A program made the position numbers and the translations under genes. A DNA stretch of 64,000 bases from Salinimicrobium xinjiangense DSM 19287 (GTDB taxonomy: Bacteria > Bacteroidota > Bacteroidia > Flavobacteriales > Flavobacteriaceae): the NCBI RefSeq assembly GCF_000423585.1, contig NZ_AUIG01000022.1, positions 28,826 to 92,825 of the forward strand. The letters are read 5' to 3'. Positions 17,221 to 26,507 of the stretch are shown piece by piece; the stretch's first letter is position 1, and each line of letters opens with the position of its first letter. Under the pieces are notes generated by a model that was not told the DNA's origin, ran no database searches, and was given only the letters and a program-made list of their open reading frames with translations.

Positions 17221-17673
17221 ATGAACATTTCCCCGCAAAAACTGAATTCTTTTTTAATGTTTAAATTACCGAGTGCCTGGTTTTGCGGCGTACGGGTGAA
17301 AGAAATAAATGATACTAATTGTGTTACCGGGGTTCGGCACAGTTGGATAAATCAAAATCCCTTCAATTCCCTGTATTTTGCTGTACAGGCGATGGCAGCC
17401 GAATTAAGTACGGGGGCTCTTGTTATGACAGCAATAAGAAGATCGGGAAAGCCTGTTTCAATGTTGGTTGCCCAGAATAAAGCTCATTTCACTAAAAAAG
17501 CTACCGGTAAGATCACTTTCATCTGTAACGATGGAAATCTGATAAATTCGGCTATAGCAGAAACATTAAAAACCGGAGAGGGGCAGGCCTTCTGGATGAA
17601 ATCCCGCGGAGTGAACGAACAGGGACAGGAGGTATCTGTCTTTGAATTTGAATGGACGATTAAGGCCAAGTGA
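17221..17673 (+). CDS. DUF4442 family protein (hotdog-fold thioesterase-like)
   Basis: 150-residue cytoplasmic protein. SAWFCGVRVKEI, then HSWINQNPFNSLYFAVQAMAAELSTG match the DUF4442 branch of the hotdog superfamily, in which the long central helix carries Gln/Asn rather than the canonical Asp. Members are considered thioesterase-like acyl-CoA or acyl-carrier hydrolases, but substrates are not established. It starts a plus-strand unit facing away from the DUF4870 gene. Its TGA stop codon is the first TGA of the TGATCAGTGATCAG repeat that follows, so the repeat begins exactly at the gene end. Confidence 0.82.
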   Translation: MNISPQKLNSFLMFKLPSAWFCGVRVKEINDTNCVTGVRHSWINQNPFNSLYFAVQAMAAELSTGALVMTAIRRSGKPVSMLVAQNKAHFTKKATGKITFICNDGNLINSAIAETLKTGEGQAFWMKSRGVNEQGQEVSVFEFEWTIKAK

Positions 17674-17863
17674 TCAGTGATCAGTGGTCAGTGATCAGAA
17701 AAAAGTATGCGGTGCGCAGTAATTAGTAGGCAGTAATATTGTAATACTCAAAGATCAGTTATCAGTTGACCCGCAACTCGCAACCCGAAACTCGTATCCT
17801 GGAACCTGGAACCTGGAACCTTAAACCTTAAACCTTAAACCTTGAATTTTAAACCTTTAAAGT
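17671..17863. repeat. Composite word-like repeat block (orientation B)
   Basis: The whole 190-base gap is degenerate repeat: TGATCAGTGGTCAG words, GCAGTAATTAGTAGG words, then CGCAACTCGCAACCCG, CCTGGAACCTGGAACC and TTAAACCTTAAACC modules running up to the ATG at 17864. The last three modules are the inverted counterpart of 9863-9990. Confidence 0.75.
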
Positions 17864-18664
17864 ATGAACGCACATGAAATAGATTATGAGATCTTCGGAG
17901 AGGAGATGCAGTATGTGGAACTGGAGCTTGATCCACAGGAGGCGGTAATTGCCGAAGCCGGAAACTTTATGATGATGGATAATGGGATCAAGATGGATAC
18001 TATATTTGGAGATGGATCCAAACAGAATGAAGGCTTCCTGGGAAAAGTCCTTGGGGCAGGGAAGAGGTTACTCACAGGGGAAAGCCTGTTTATGACTATT
18101 TTCAGTAATCAGGTGCAGGGAAAAAAGAAAATAAGTTTTGCATCTCCTTATCCCGGTAAGGTGATTCCCCTAAATCTTACCGAATTCGGAGGGAAATTCA
18201 TTTGCCAGAAAGATGCTTTCCTGTGTGCTGCCAAAGGAGTATCAATAGGGGTAGAATTCAGTAAAAGACTGGGCCGGGGATTCTTTGGAGGAGAAGGATT
18301 TATTATGCAGAAACTTGAAGGGGATGGGATGGCCTTTGTTCATTCGGGTGGTACCACAGCCAAAAAGATTTTGGGACCGGGTGAAAAACTAAAAGTGGAC
18401 ACAGGATGTATTATTGGTTTCACTAAAGAAGTTGATTACGATATCGAATTTATAGGAGGTATTAAAAACAGCCTTTTTGGAGGGGAAGGTTTGTTCTACG
18501 CAACCCTCACGGGGCCGGGAACTGTCTATATACAATCCCTTCCCTTTAGCCGGCTTGCAGGGAGAATTCTTGCCGCTGCACCACAGGGCGGAGGTAAGGA
18601 TAAAGGTGAGGGAAGCATCCTTGGCGGACTCGGAAATATGGTCCAGGGAGATAACCGATTTTAG
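17864..18664 (+). CDS. TIGR00266/AIM24 family protein
   Basis: 266 residues of glycine-rich beta-structure with AIM24-type repeated strands: [82 protein letters not shown], and a Gly-rich C terminus. The repeated GGEG motifs are typical of the TIGR00266 group. AIM24 proteins adopt a tubby-like beta-barrel fold. Roles in membrane organisation have been proposed for eukaryotic homologues, none is established in Bacteroidota. The start ATG directly abuts repeat sequence. It is probably cytoplasmic, with no signal peptide. Confidence 0.88.
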   Translation: MNAHEIDYEIFGEEMQYVELELDPQEAVIAEAGNFMMMDNGIKMDTIFGDGSKQNEGFLGKVLGAGKRLLTGESLFMTIFSNQVQGKKKISFASPYPGKVIPLNLTEFGGKFICQKDAFLCAAKGVSIGVEFSKRLGRGFFGGEGFIMQKLEGDGMAFVHSGGTTAKKILGPGEKLKVDTGCIIGFTKEVDYDIEFIGGIKNSLFGGEGLFYATLTGPGTVYIQSLPFSRLAGRILAAAPQGGGKDKGEGSILGGLGNMVQGDNRF

Positions 18665-18796
18665 GTGTGTTAAATTAGGTGTTTCTATAGCCAGTTTTAA
18701 AAAATATTCTTATTTTTAATGCACTAACGAAAACGATTTCGCTTATTGATAACCATTACTTTTTACTAACCCAGGTTATTATTTATTTTACAAACT

Positions 18797-18994
18797 ATGG
18801 CAAGAGCGATGTTTGAATACACCAAAACTGTTTTACATAAAGTAAGTTTTGATGTTACACTTTTCTGCAAGGAGGTAAAAAAAGCACTTCAACGATTATT
18901 ACCATATGAAATTGAAGAACTTAAGCTTTACATTTTCTCCCTTATAAGGCAGAATCCCGAACTAAATCAGTGTCTAATTTATCTAAATCCTTAA
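18797..18994 (+). CDS. Small conserved hypothetical protein (65 residues)
   Basis: 65-residue, mostly helical, basic protein (MARAMFEYTKTVLHKVSFD...ELKLYIFSLIRQNPELNQ). From memory, near-identical-length proteins with an initial MFEYTKTVL and a central LLPYEIEELK are widespread in Flavobacteriaceae, which argues that it is real. No signal peptide or membrane helix is seen. It has a 132-base upstream gap, and a perfect terminator starts 2 bases after the stop, so it forms its own short transcript. The function is unknown. Confidence 0.75.
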   Translation: MARAMFEYTKTVLHKVSFDVTLFCKEVKKALQRLLPYEIEELKLYIFSLIRQNPELNQCLIYLNP

Positions 18995-18996
18995 AT

Positions 18997-19026
18997 AAAA
19001 AGAGCGGCTTTCGAGCCGCTCTTTTT
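18997..19026. terminator. Bidirectional terminator with TTCG tetraloop
   Basis: A 13-bp stem AAAAAGAGCGGCT / AGCCGCTCTTTTT is closed by TTCG. It serves the 65-residue gene (+) and the convergent oxyR (-). Confidence 0.9.
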
Positions 19027-19051
19027 AAATCAGTATCCCTTAAATCTTATC

Positions 19052-19993
19052 TTATTTGTGGACGGGGCTTACAATTTTGACATTCTGGTAGGCAATTGCA
19101 CCTTTTATGACTCCCGAGATGGTTTGTCTCAGGGCCTCCACAATTTGCATTTTTAATTCACTTTTGTTGTAGATCAGGCTAACTTCCCTGGCCGGATTAG
19201 GCTCAACAAACATCCTGATATTTTTTTGTTCACTGTCCTTCATATCCAGAGTATGTAAGTAGGGTAAAAGCGTCATTCCGAGACCTTCATTAGCCAGTTT
19301 GATCATGGTCTCAAAGCTTCCGGTTTCTAATTGAAAATTCTCATGCTCTCCTGTAGGACGGGATGCCTTGCACAGATTTAATATTCCGTCTTTGAAACAA
19401 TGTCCGTCTTCCAGAAGCAAAATATCATCCAGGTCCAGTTCATCCACTTCTATTTTCTTTTTATTGTGTAGCCTGTGGCCCGGCGGGATGTACCCAACAA
19501 AAGGCTCATAATATAAAACCTGTTCTTTAATATTAGGAAGATCAAGTGGTGTGGCAGCAATGGCGGCATCGAGGTGTCCATCCTGTAGCTTTTCTATGAT
19601 AGCTTCGGTATGTAACTCTTCTATCTTAAGTTTAACTTTTGGATACCTTTTAATAAAGGCACTCAGAAACATTGGTAATAATGTAGGCATTACTGTAGGA
19701 ATGACTCCAAGACGAAATAAGCCTCCTACGAAGCCTTTTTGTTGATCTACAATATCTTTGATCCTGTCACTTTCATTGACAATATTTCGTGCCTGCTGCA
19801 CTATTTTTCTTCCTGTTTCAGTCAGCTCAATGGGCTTCTTACTGCGATCAAAGATCAAAACATCCAGCTCTTCCTCAAGTTTTTGAATTTGCATACTTAG
19901 AGTAGGTTGGGTTACAAAAACTTTTTGAGCAGCTTTTGTGAAATTCTGATGTTCGGCTACAGCCAGAACGTAGTGTAATTGGGTGATCGTCAT
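19052..19993 (-). CDS. oxyR: LysR-type hydrogen peroxide sensor OxyR
   Basis: 313 residues. The N-terminal LysR helix-turn-helix reads MTITQLHYVLAVAEHQNFTKAA...TLSMQIQKLE, followed by the substrate-binding-type regulatory domain. Two cysteines in EDGHCFKDGILNLC fall at C199 and C208, the same numbers as the redox pair of E. coli OxyR, so peroxide sensing by disulfide formation is well supported. Targets are probably catalase and peroxiredoxin genes elsewhere. A -7 box TACTTTTG lies about 20 bases upstream of the ATG. The preceding gene on the same strand is a broken DUF2141 gene. Confidence 0.92.
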   Translation of the reverse strand: MTITQLHYVLAVAEHQNFTKAAQKVFVTQPTLSMQIQKLEEELDVLIFDRSKKPIELTETGRKIVQQARNIVNESDRIKDIVDQQKGFVGGLFRLGVIPTVMPTLLPMFLSAFIKRYPKVKLKIEELHTEAIIEKLQDGHLDAAIAATPLDLPNIKEQVLYYEPFVGYIPPGHRLHNKKKIEVDELDLDDILLLEDGHCFKDGILNLCKASRPTGEHENFQLETGSFETMIKLANEGLGMTLLPYLHTLDMKDSEQKNIRMFVEPNPAREVSLIYNKSELKMQIVEALRQTISGVIKGAIAYQNVKIVSPVHK

Positions 19994-20013
19994 TGATAAT
20001 TTTTTCGGAACTG

Positions 20014-20021
20014 CAAAAGTA
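20014..20021 (-). promoter_or_regulatory. -7 promoter box of oxyR
   Basis: TACTTTTG followed by C on the minus strand, 20 bases upstream of the oxyR ATG, matches TAnnTTTG. Confidence 0.55.
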
Positions 20022-20071
20022 TATATTTTTTCTATTGAAAGATAGAATTAAAAGGAGTTTATCTATTGGTT

Positions 20072-20478
20072 TTAAAAACGAATTTCAAGTTCCTGCGGAT
20101 TTTGCCCCAGAGAAAATTTGGACTCTTCCCACCCGGGAGGTCCAAAATTCAGAGCATTATTTGTAGCTCCATAATCCTCTACCGGCATTCCCTGCCCGTT
20201 AGAATCAATTGTTCCATTTCCATTTTTGTCATGAACCGCAATTACCCCGTAGATTCCGGGAGCCAGATCTTCAAAAATGACAGTAGCTACACCATTTGAT
20301 ATTGCTGAGGTTTTTGAAGCCAGCGAAGGAGCTACCATAAAAGTTTGCTGATCAAAAAGGCTGAAAATAACGTTTCCTTCGTCTGAAGAGGCATTTGTAA
20401 CCTTAACACTTAAAGTAGTTGTCTGTGCGCCTGCAAGGCTGCTTAAAAACAGAAAAAATAAAAGTAATTGTTATTCAT
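20072..20478 (-). pseudogene. DUF2141 exported protein with an apparent one-base frameshift near the start
   Basis: The body reads as a DUF2141 protein: GNVIFSLFDQ, VATVIFEDLAPGIYGVIAVHDKNGNGTIDSNGQGMP, EDYGATNNALNFGPP. In the same frame, upstream, a signal peptide QLLLFFLFLSSLAGAQ is present, but a TAA directly precedes it and no start codon is available. The ATG at 20478 (ATGAATAAC) is one frame off and meets a stop after 11 codons. One missing base after ATGAATAA would restore MN(K)QLLLFF. An internal ATG at 20338 would give only 88 residues without export signal. Either a true recent pseudogene or a sequence error. Confidence 0.7.
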
Positions 20479-20541
20479 CCTATTTATAAGTAGTTGGTTA
20501 AAGAACCAATTAAGTACTTTTTTGAATGGAAAGCAGAAAAA

Positions 20542-20570
20542 GAAAAAGCCGGAAAAGATCCGGCTTTCAT
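20542..20570 (-). terminator. Terminator downstream region between icd and the DUF2141 gene
   Basis: The stem AAAGCCGG / CCGGCTTT with a 7-base loop is followed on the minus strand by a long T-rich run, 20-45 bases after the icd stop. Confidence 0.85.
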
Positions 20571-20588
20571 TTTTAACTGTTTTGTTTT

Positions 20589-22826
<2,238 letters not shown>

Positions 22827-22918
22827 TTATTTTAAAAGGATTTGCAATTTACCATTTTAAAAGGTCTTTTCACAGTAGATTTTATAGAAGATAGGGGAGG
22901 AAAGCTGCCAAAAAGCAC

Positions 22919-22956
22919 AAAAAAAGCCATTTCACTATTTGCATAATGAAATGGCT
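22919..22956 (-). terminator. Intrinsic terminator or attenuator hairpin upstream of icd
   Basis: On the minus strand a 10-bp perfect stem AGCCATTTCA / TGAAATGGCT with a 12-base loop is followed by seven T. It lies about 110 bases before the icd ATG and far from the rplS terminator, so it must end an RNA that begins between 22957 and about 23296. Confidence 0.75.
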
Positions 22957-22958
22957 CT

Positions 22959-23036
22959 AATGAAATAACAATTCTTTGCTGAACTTTGACATTCTCAAGT
23001 GAAATCTATCATTTCACAAGCAAGTTGTTATTTCAT
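22959..23036 (-). ncRNA. Candidate structured leader or small RNA with repeated TGAAAT/ATTTCA words
   Basis: Read on the minus strand, a 12-bp outer stem ATGAAATAACAA / TTGTTATTTCAT, extended by CTTGCT / AGCAAAG, encloses a 7-bp hairpin GTGAAAT-GATAG-ATTTCAC. It is followed at once by the intrinsic terminator at 22919-22956. The 5' arm ATGAAAT can alternatively pair with ATTTCAT in the terminator's 5' arm, giving an antiterminator. No ORF above 11 codons was found in this stretch. It does not match tmRNA, RNase P or SRP RNA hallmarks I know. Whether it is an icd attenuator or an independent sRNA is open. Confidence 0.45.
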
Positions 23037-23296
23037 CTGGATCAATTACATGTCCCAAAAGAGTGTGTGTAAATGATCCAAAACGTTTTTACCGAATTAA
23101 ACCAACTATGTGTTGCATATTGTTATTCAAAAAGGTAAAAACTTATGTAAAGACCTTAGCTCTACATTGAGTTTAGAAGAAGAATTCCTTTCGACACTCT
23201 ATAACTTTTAAACTCTATTAAATTTAAGAAAATTAAATTTAATGCACAACTTATATCACATCAATTAGTTATAAATATATCTTAAAATTATAAACA
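23037..23296. other. AT-rich gap without recognisable gene
   Basis: Very AT-rich stretch between the structured element and the rplS terminator. I see no coding ORF and no RNA gene. An imperfect inverted repeat TTAAATTT...AAATTTAA lies near 23218-23242. It presumably holds the promoter for the structured RNA or icd, but no convincing TAnnTTTG box stood out. Confidence 0.5.
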
Positions 23297-23325
23297 TAAA
23301 AAAAGCCTCATTTAATGAGGCTTTT
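23297..23325 (-). terminator. rplS terminator
   Basis: The stem AAAAGCCTCA / TGAGGCTTTT with loop TTTAA is T-rich on the minus strand, 20-50 bases after the rplS stop. Confidence 0.9.
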
Positions 23326-23346
23326 GAGATGGTATTTTTGAAAAAA

Positions 23347-23697
23347 TTATCTTCTTCTTTCTTTGATACGAGCTTTTTTACCGGTAAGTTCTCTAAAGTA
23401 GTAGATTCTGGCTCTACGAACTTTACCGCGTTTGTTGATCTCGATCTTTTGAAGTGCGGGAAGATTAAGAGGGAATATACGTTCCACTCCAACAGTTCCA
23501 CTCATTTTTCTAATGGTAAAGGTCTGAGAGGCACCGGTTCCTCTTTTCTGAATAACAACTCCGCGGAAAAACTGGGTACGGGTTTTTTGACCTTCAGTAA
23601 TTTCATAGTAAACAGTAATAGTATCTCCGGCTGAAAATTCAGGGAAATCTTTTCTTGTTACAAATTCGTCTTGTACAAATTTAACTAAGGATTCCAT
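23347..23697 (-). CDS. rplS: 50S ribosomal protein L19
   Basis: 116 residues, full length for bL19. It begins MESLVKFVQDEFVTRKDFPEFSAGDT and contains the KOW-like VYYEI segment, the conserved FRGVVIQKRG and the basic SGTVGVERIFPLNLPALQKIEI, ending in lysine/arginine-rich residues. It sits at the 30S-50S interface of the ribosome. The gene is downstream of trmD on the same strand with a 119-base gap containing a -7 box (TACTTTTG at 23772-23779), so it has its own promoter with a leader of about 70 bases. The trmD-rplS order is the common bacterial one. Confidence 0.96.
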   Translation of the reverse strand: MESLVKFVQDEFVTRKDFPEFSAGDTITVYYEITEGQKTRTQFFRGVVIQKRGTGASQTFTIRKMSGTVGVERIFPLNLPALQKIEINKRGKVRRARIYYFRELTGKKARIKERRR

Positions 23698-23771
23698 ATC
23701 TGTAATGGTTTAAAAATAAAGTCTGAAGCAACATTCACGGATTTCGCCAGAGGTTGGTTCAGAAACGTGTG

Positions 23772-23779
23772 CAAAAGTA
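23772..23779 (-). promoter_or_regulatory. -7 promoter box of rplS
   Basis: TACTTTTG followed by C on the minus strand, about 75 bases upstream of the rplS ATG, in the gap after trmD. Confidence 0.6.
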
Positions 23780-23816
23780 ATAAAAAATCTTATTTTTAAA
23801 AGGGGTGGAGGTAAAT

Positions 23817-24503
23817 TTATTTCTCCTCTTCAGACAAAAGGTCCGGTCGCAGGATCCTGGTACGTTCATACGCCTGTTCCTCACGCCATTCTTCAATTTT
23901 CGGTGTATTTCCGGAGGTTAAAATTTCAGGGACTTTCCAGCCTTTATACTCGGCCGGTCTGGTGTAAATTGGTGGAGCAAGTAGATTATCCTGAAACGAA
24001 TCGGTAAGGGCAGAAGTCTCATTACCCAAAACACCGGGCAATAATCTTATTATTGAATCACACAATACTGCGGCTCCCAATTCTCCTCCCGAGAGCACGT
24101 AATCTCCTATAGAGATCTCCCTGGTAATGAAATGATCCCTAACACGCTGGTCCACTCCTTTATAGTGACCACAAAGAATGAGAAGATTCTTCTTTAGAGA
24201 TAATTCATTTGCAATGCCCTGTTTTAGCGTCTCTCCATCTGGTGTTAAATAGATCACCTCGTCATAATCACGTTCAGACTTTAGCGAAGAAATGCACCGG
24301 TCAATAGGTTCGATCATCATGACCATTCCTGCACCTCCTCCAAATTGATAATCATCTACCTGCTTGTAGTTATCTGTAACATAATCCCGCAGGTTATGCA
24401 AATGGATCTCCACATGACCTTTTTCTATGGCCCTTTTGAGGATAGAGGCTTCAAAAGGACTTCGAAGAATGTCAGGAACTACTGTAATGATATCAATACG
24501 CAT
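23817..24503 (-). CDS. trmD: tRNA (guanosine(37)-N1)-methyltransferase
   Basis: 228 residues, complete for TrmD. N-terminal [25 protein letters not shown], the flexible [13 protein letters not shown] loop, and the SPOUT trefoil knot with [16 protein letters not shown] and [12 protein letters not shown] that binds S-adenosylmethionine. The C-terminal [26 protein letters not shown] binds tRNA. It methylates G37 next to the anticodon and prevents frameshifting. A -7 box TAACTTTG lies about 32 bases upstream of the ATG. rplS follows on the same strand. Confidence 0.96.
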   Translation of the reverse strand: MRIDIITVVPDILRSPFEASILKRAIEKGHVEIHLHNLRDYVTDNYKQVDDYQFGGGAGMVMMIEPIDRCISSLKSERDYDEVIYLTPDGETLKQGIANELSLKKNLLILCGHYKGVDQRVRDHFITREISIGDYVLSGGELGAAVLCDSIIRLLPGVLGNETSALTDSFQDNLLAPPIYTRPAEYKGWKVPEILTSGNTPKIEEWREEQAYERTRILRPDLLSEEEK

Positions 24504-24534
24504 GGAATAGAAGATTTGCTCGTTTACCGGTGCG

Positions 24535-24542
24535 CAAAGTTA
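24535..24542 (-). promoter_or_regulatory. -7 promoter box of trmD
   Basis: TAACTTTG followed by C on the minus strand, 32 bases upstream of the trmD ATG. Confidence 0.6.
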
Positions 24543-24569
24543 ATATAAAAACCCCTTAGGAAAAGCCGG

Positions 24570-25151
24570 TTACTTGGCTACTTTAAACTGCTTGTTTTTC
24601 TCATCCTGAAGAAGACGCCCCAGTCGCTGTTCTTTTTCAAGAGCTTTGACCCTGTAGGCATCAAATTCCTTCTCCAGCTCTGCAAGATTTTTTCTTGCCT
24701 CTGTAGTGTGAACGTGGCTTCTTTTAAACCTGATAATAAAAAGGAGAAGGGCAGCTACCAGAATACCTATTATGCTCCACATAGTAGTATTATACGAAGC
24801 CTTGCTTAAGGATAACCCCAGTACATTTATGCTGTCTTTCTCTTGACTGACTTCGGCCAGATTAGCCTGCAGGGATTCCATTTCGGCTCTTAGGTCGGCC
24901 ATTTTTTGTTCCTGTACTTCTGTAGCTTCTTTAGAGGCAGCAATCTCTTCTTTTAATTCAGCGATTCGGTTTGATGTAAGCTTTTGTAAAGTGGTTAGCT
25001 GATCGGTATCCACCACTTTATAACCTTTAAAATTGTTCGAATTCGTAATTAGTTCCTGAAAATTTTCATCAATAGTTGTTTCTGAAGAAACCTGGGAAAA
25101 TGTATTGAAAATGGTCAAAAGGAAAAGGGAGGCAAATAAGATTTTTTTCAT
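24570..25151 (-). CDS. Exported coiled-coil protein with one membrane helix
   Basis: 193 residues. Signal peptide MKKILFASLFLLTIFNTFSQ, then a helical heptad-rich region (about 55-105: ITSNRIAELKEEIAASKEATE...EMESLQANLAEVSQEKD as read in pieces), a single membrane helix around 117-138 (TTMWSIIGILVAALLLFIIRF) and a second cytoplasmic charged helix (LAELEKEFDAYRVKALEKEQRLGRLLQDEKN). The layout, a periplasmic coiled coil joined to a cytosolic coiled coil through one membrane span, recurs in Bacteroidota hypothetical proteins next to trmD. The function is unknown. A -7 box TAGTTTTG (25271-25278) would give a leader of about 120 bases. Confidence 0.75.
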   Translation of the reverse strand: MKKILFASLFLLTIFNTFSQVSSETTIDENFQELITNSNNFKGYKVVDTDQLTTLQKLTSNRIAELKEEIAASKEATEVQEQKMADLRAEMESLQANLAEVSQEKDSINVLGLSLSKASYNTTMWSIIGILVAALLLFIIRFKRSHVHTTEARKNLAELEKEFDAYRVKALEKEQRLGRLLQDEKNKQFKVAK

Positions 25152-25270
25152 AGCAGTTATTCAATTTTATTCTCTACCACAACGAGTCTTACCAACTGAT
25201 ATTGCCGAAGAATTTTATTTTTTTTCTTCTTTAACTTACTGTGTATCTGTACCCGATGTAAAGGAGGCTG

Positions 25271-25278
25271 CAAAACTA
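25271..25278 (-). promoter_or_regulatory. -7 promoter box of coiled-coil protein gene
   Basis: TAGTTTTG followed by C on the minus strand, in the 173-base gap after the DUF748-like gene. Confidence 0.5.
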
Positions 25279-25324
25279 AAGAATAAAAATCGCATCTAAA
25301 GATACACCGTGAATAATTTTTTAG

Positions 25325-26392
25325 TTAATCTTTTGATGCTTTCTTTGCCTCCTTAAAGTTGATTTCTTCTTCTACATTTTGACTGAAGGCTTCAAACCAT
25401 GCATTTTTAAATATATTAAAAATGGTAGCCGTTAGTCCTGCATCAATATTGTTCAGATCTCCTTCGAGAGGGGTCTTGGTCGCCAGGGTATCTGTTCCCT
25501 GATTCTTAAACAGAAATTTAAAGACCCCAACAAATCCTTCCCAGATCTTTTCGAAAAAACCTTTGTCTTCCTCACCCAGTAATTCTGTGTCTATAAACAT
25601 CGGTTTAATGTAACCTTTAAGGTAGCCGTCTGCAATTGCCACTTCTGCATAGAGCTCAAAGGTTCCACGGGCAAAATCTACCCCCGCAAACTTCAGGAAA
25701 GTTTCATTTAAAGCGGTGACATCTGCCTTTTGAAGGGAAAACTCGAGATCCAGATCGGGAATCTTTTTCATAAGATCTATTTTTCCGGTAAGCAAAACAC
25801 TTCCCCCGCCAAAGGAGACAGCTGTGGCGTGAATACGTGAAGGTAAAGGACCGCCGGTTCGTTCTACATTCCGTAGATTGGTAGCACTTAAAATTATATG
25901 ATCCAGAACCAGATCAATCTGTGGATCTTCAGAAAATTCAACATAACTGAATTTTCCATTATTCACCTGGAAATAATTGATATCTATAGGAACCAGGTCC
26001 CTTAATGCCTGTCTCCAGTCAACAACTGCCGGTTCTCCTTCGGGAGTCTTTTTCTTTTGGTCTTCATAGATATAATTTACAACCGGTTCATGTAGATAAA
26101 TTTCACTTACGATCCTTCCTTTGAACAGAGCCTTCCATTCAATGGAAATATCTGCTTTGGGAATAATTAGAAAGGGAGTGGAGATATCTGCATTTATTTT
26201 ATCAAGATGCAGGCCTTCTACAACATAGGCACCACGATATAAAGCAATATCAATATCTTCAACATAGCCGGTGTAGCCGGGAATGTCGTTAAGGACCCGG
26301 TTGACATAATTTCTCAAAAAATAAGGCAGGAGTACCCTGGCTACAATAAGAAGTCCAATGATCCCCAAAAGAATATATCTTTTCCTGCTCAT
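25325..26392 (-). CDS. DUF748/AsmA-like envelope protein
   Basis: 355 residues from the ATG at 26392 (MSRKRYILLG). The longer in-frame ORF would read through the GAPDH terminator, so I reject it. An N-terminal membrane helix (about 5-25) precedes a large periplasmic beta-rich domain with RGAYVVEGLHLDKI, PFLIIPKADISIEWKALFKGRIVSEIYLHEP, the DUF748 signature of the AsmA/YhdP-like superfamily, which is linked to lipid or outer-membrane handling. The C-terminal segment carries FKFLFKNQGTDTLATKTPLEG and an amphipathic end. It stands alone, between the GAPDH terminator and the next gene. The lipid-transfer role is inferred from superfamily only. Confidence 0.8.
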   Translation of the reverse strand: MSRKRYILLGIIGLLIVARVLLPYFLRNYVNRVLNDIPGYTGYVEDIDIALYRGAYVVEGLHLDKINADISTPFLIIPKADISIEWKALFKGRIVSEIYLHEPVVNYIYEDQKKKTPEGEPAVVDWRQALRDLVPIDINYFQVNNGKFSYVEFSEDPQIDLVLDHIILSATNLRNVERTGGPLPSRIHATAVSFGGGSVLLTGKIDLMKKIPDLDLEFSLQKADVTALNETFLKFAGVDFARGTFELYAEVAIADGYLKGYIKPMFIDTELLGEEDKGFFEKIWEGFVGVFKFLFKNQGTDTLATKTPLEGDLNNIDAGLTATIFNIFKNAWFEAFSQNVEEEINFKEAKKASKD

Positions 26393-26452
26393 GCCGGGTG
26401 TATAGGTGTAAAGTTTAAAAAAACCGGCTTTTGCTGCAGTTAAAAGAATAAT

Positions 26453-26482
26453 AAAAAAACCCGCCAACGCAGGTTGACGGGT
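26453..26482 (-). terminator. GAPDH terminator
   Basis: The stem CCCGCCAAC / GTTGACGGG (one mismatch) has a 4-base loop. On the minus strand it ends in seven T, about 30-55 bases after the GAPDH stop. Confidence 0.85.
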
Positions 26483-26507
26483 AGTGTAACTAATTAAAAA
26501 AAAACAA

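Noticed and set aside
22925..22956. Assigning this hairpin as the rplS terminator
   Set aside because: rplS already has a perfect terminator at 23297-23325, so this hairpin must serve another transcript.
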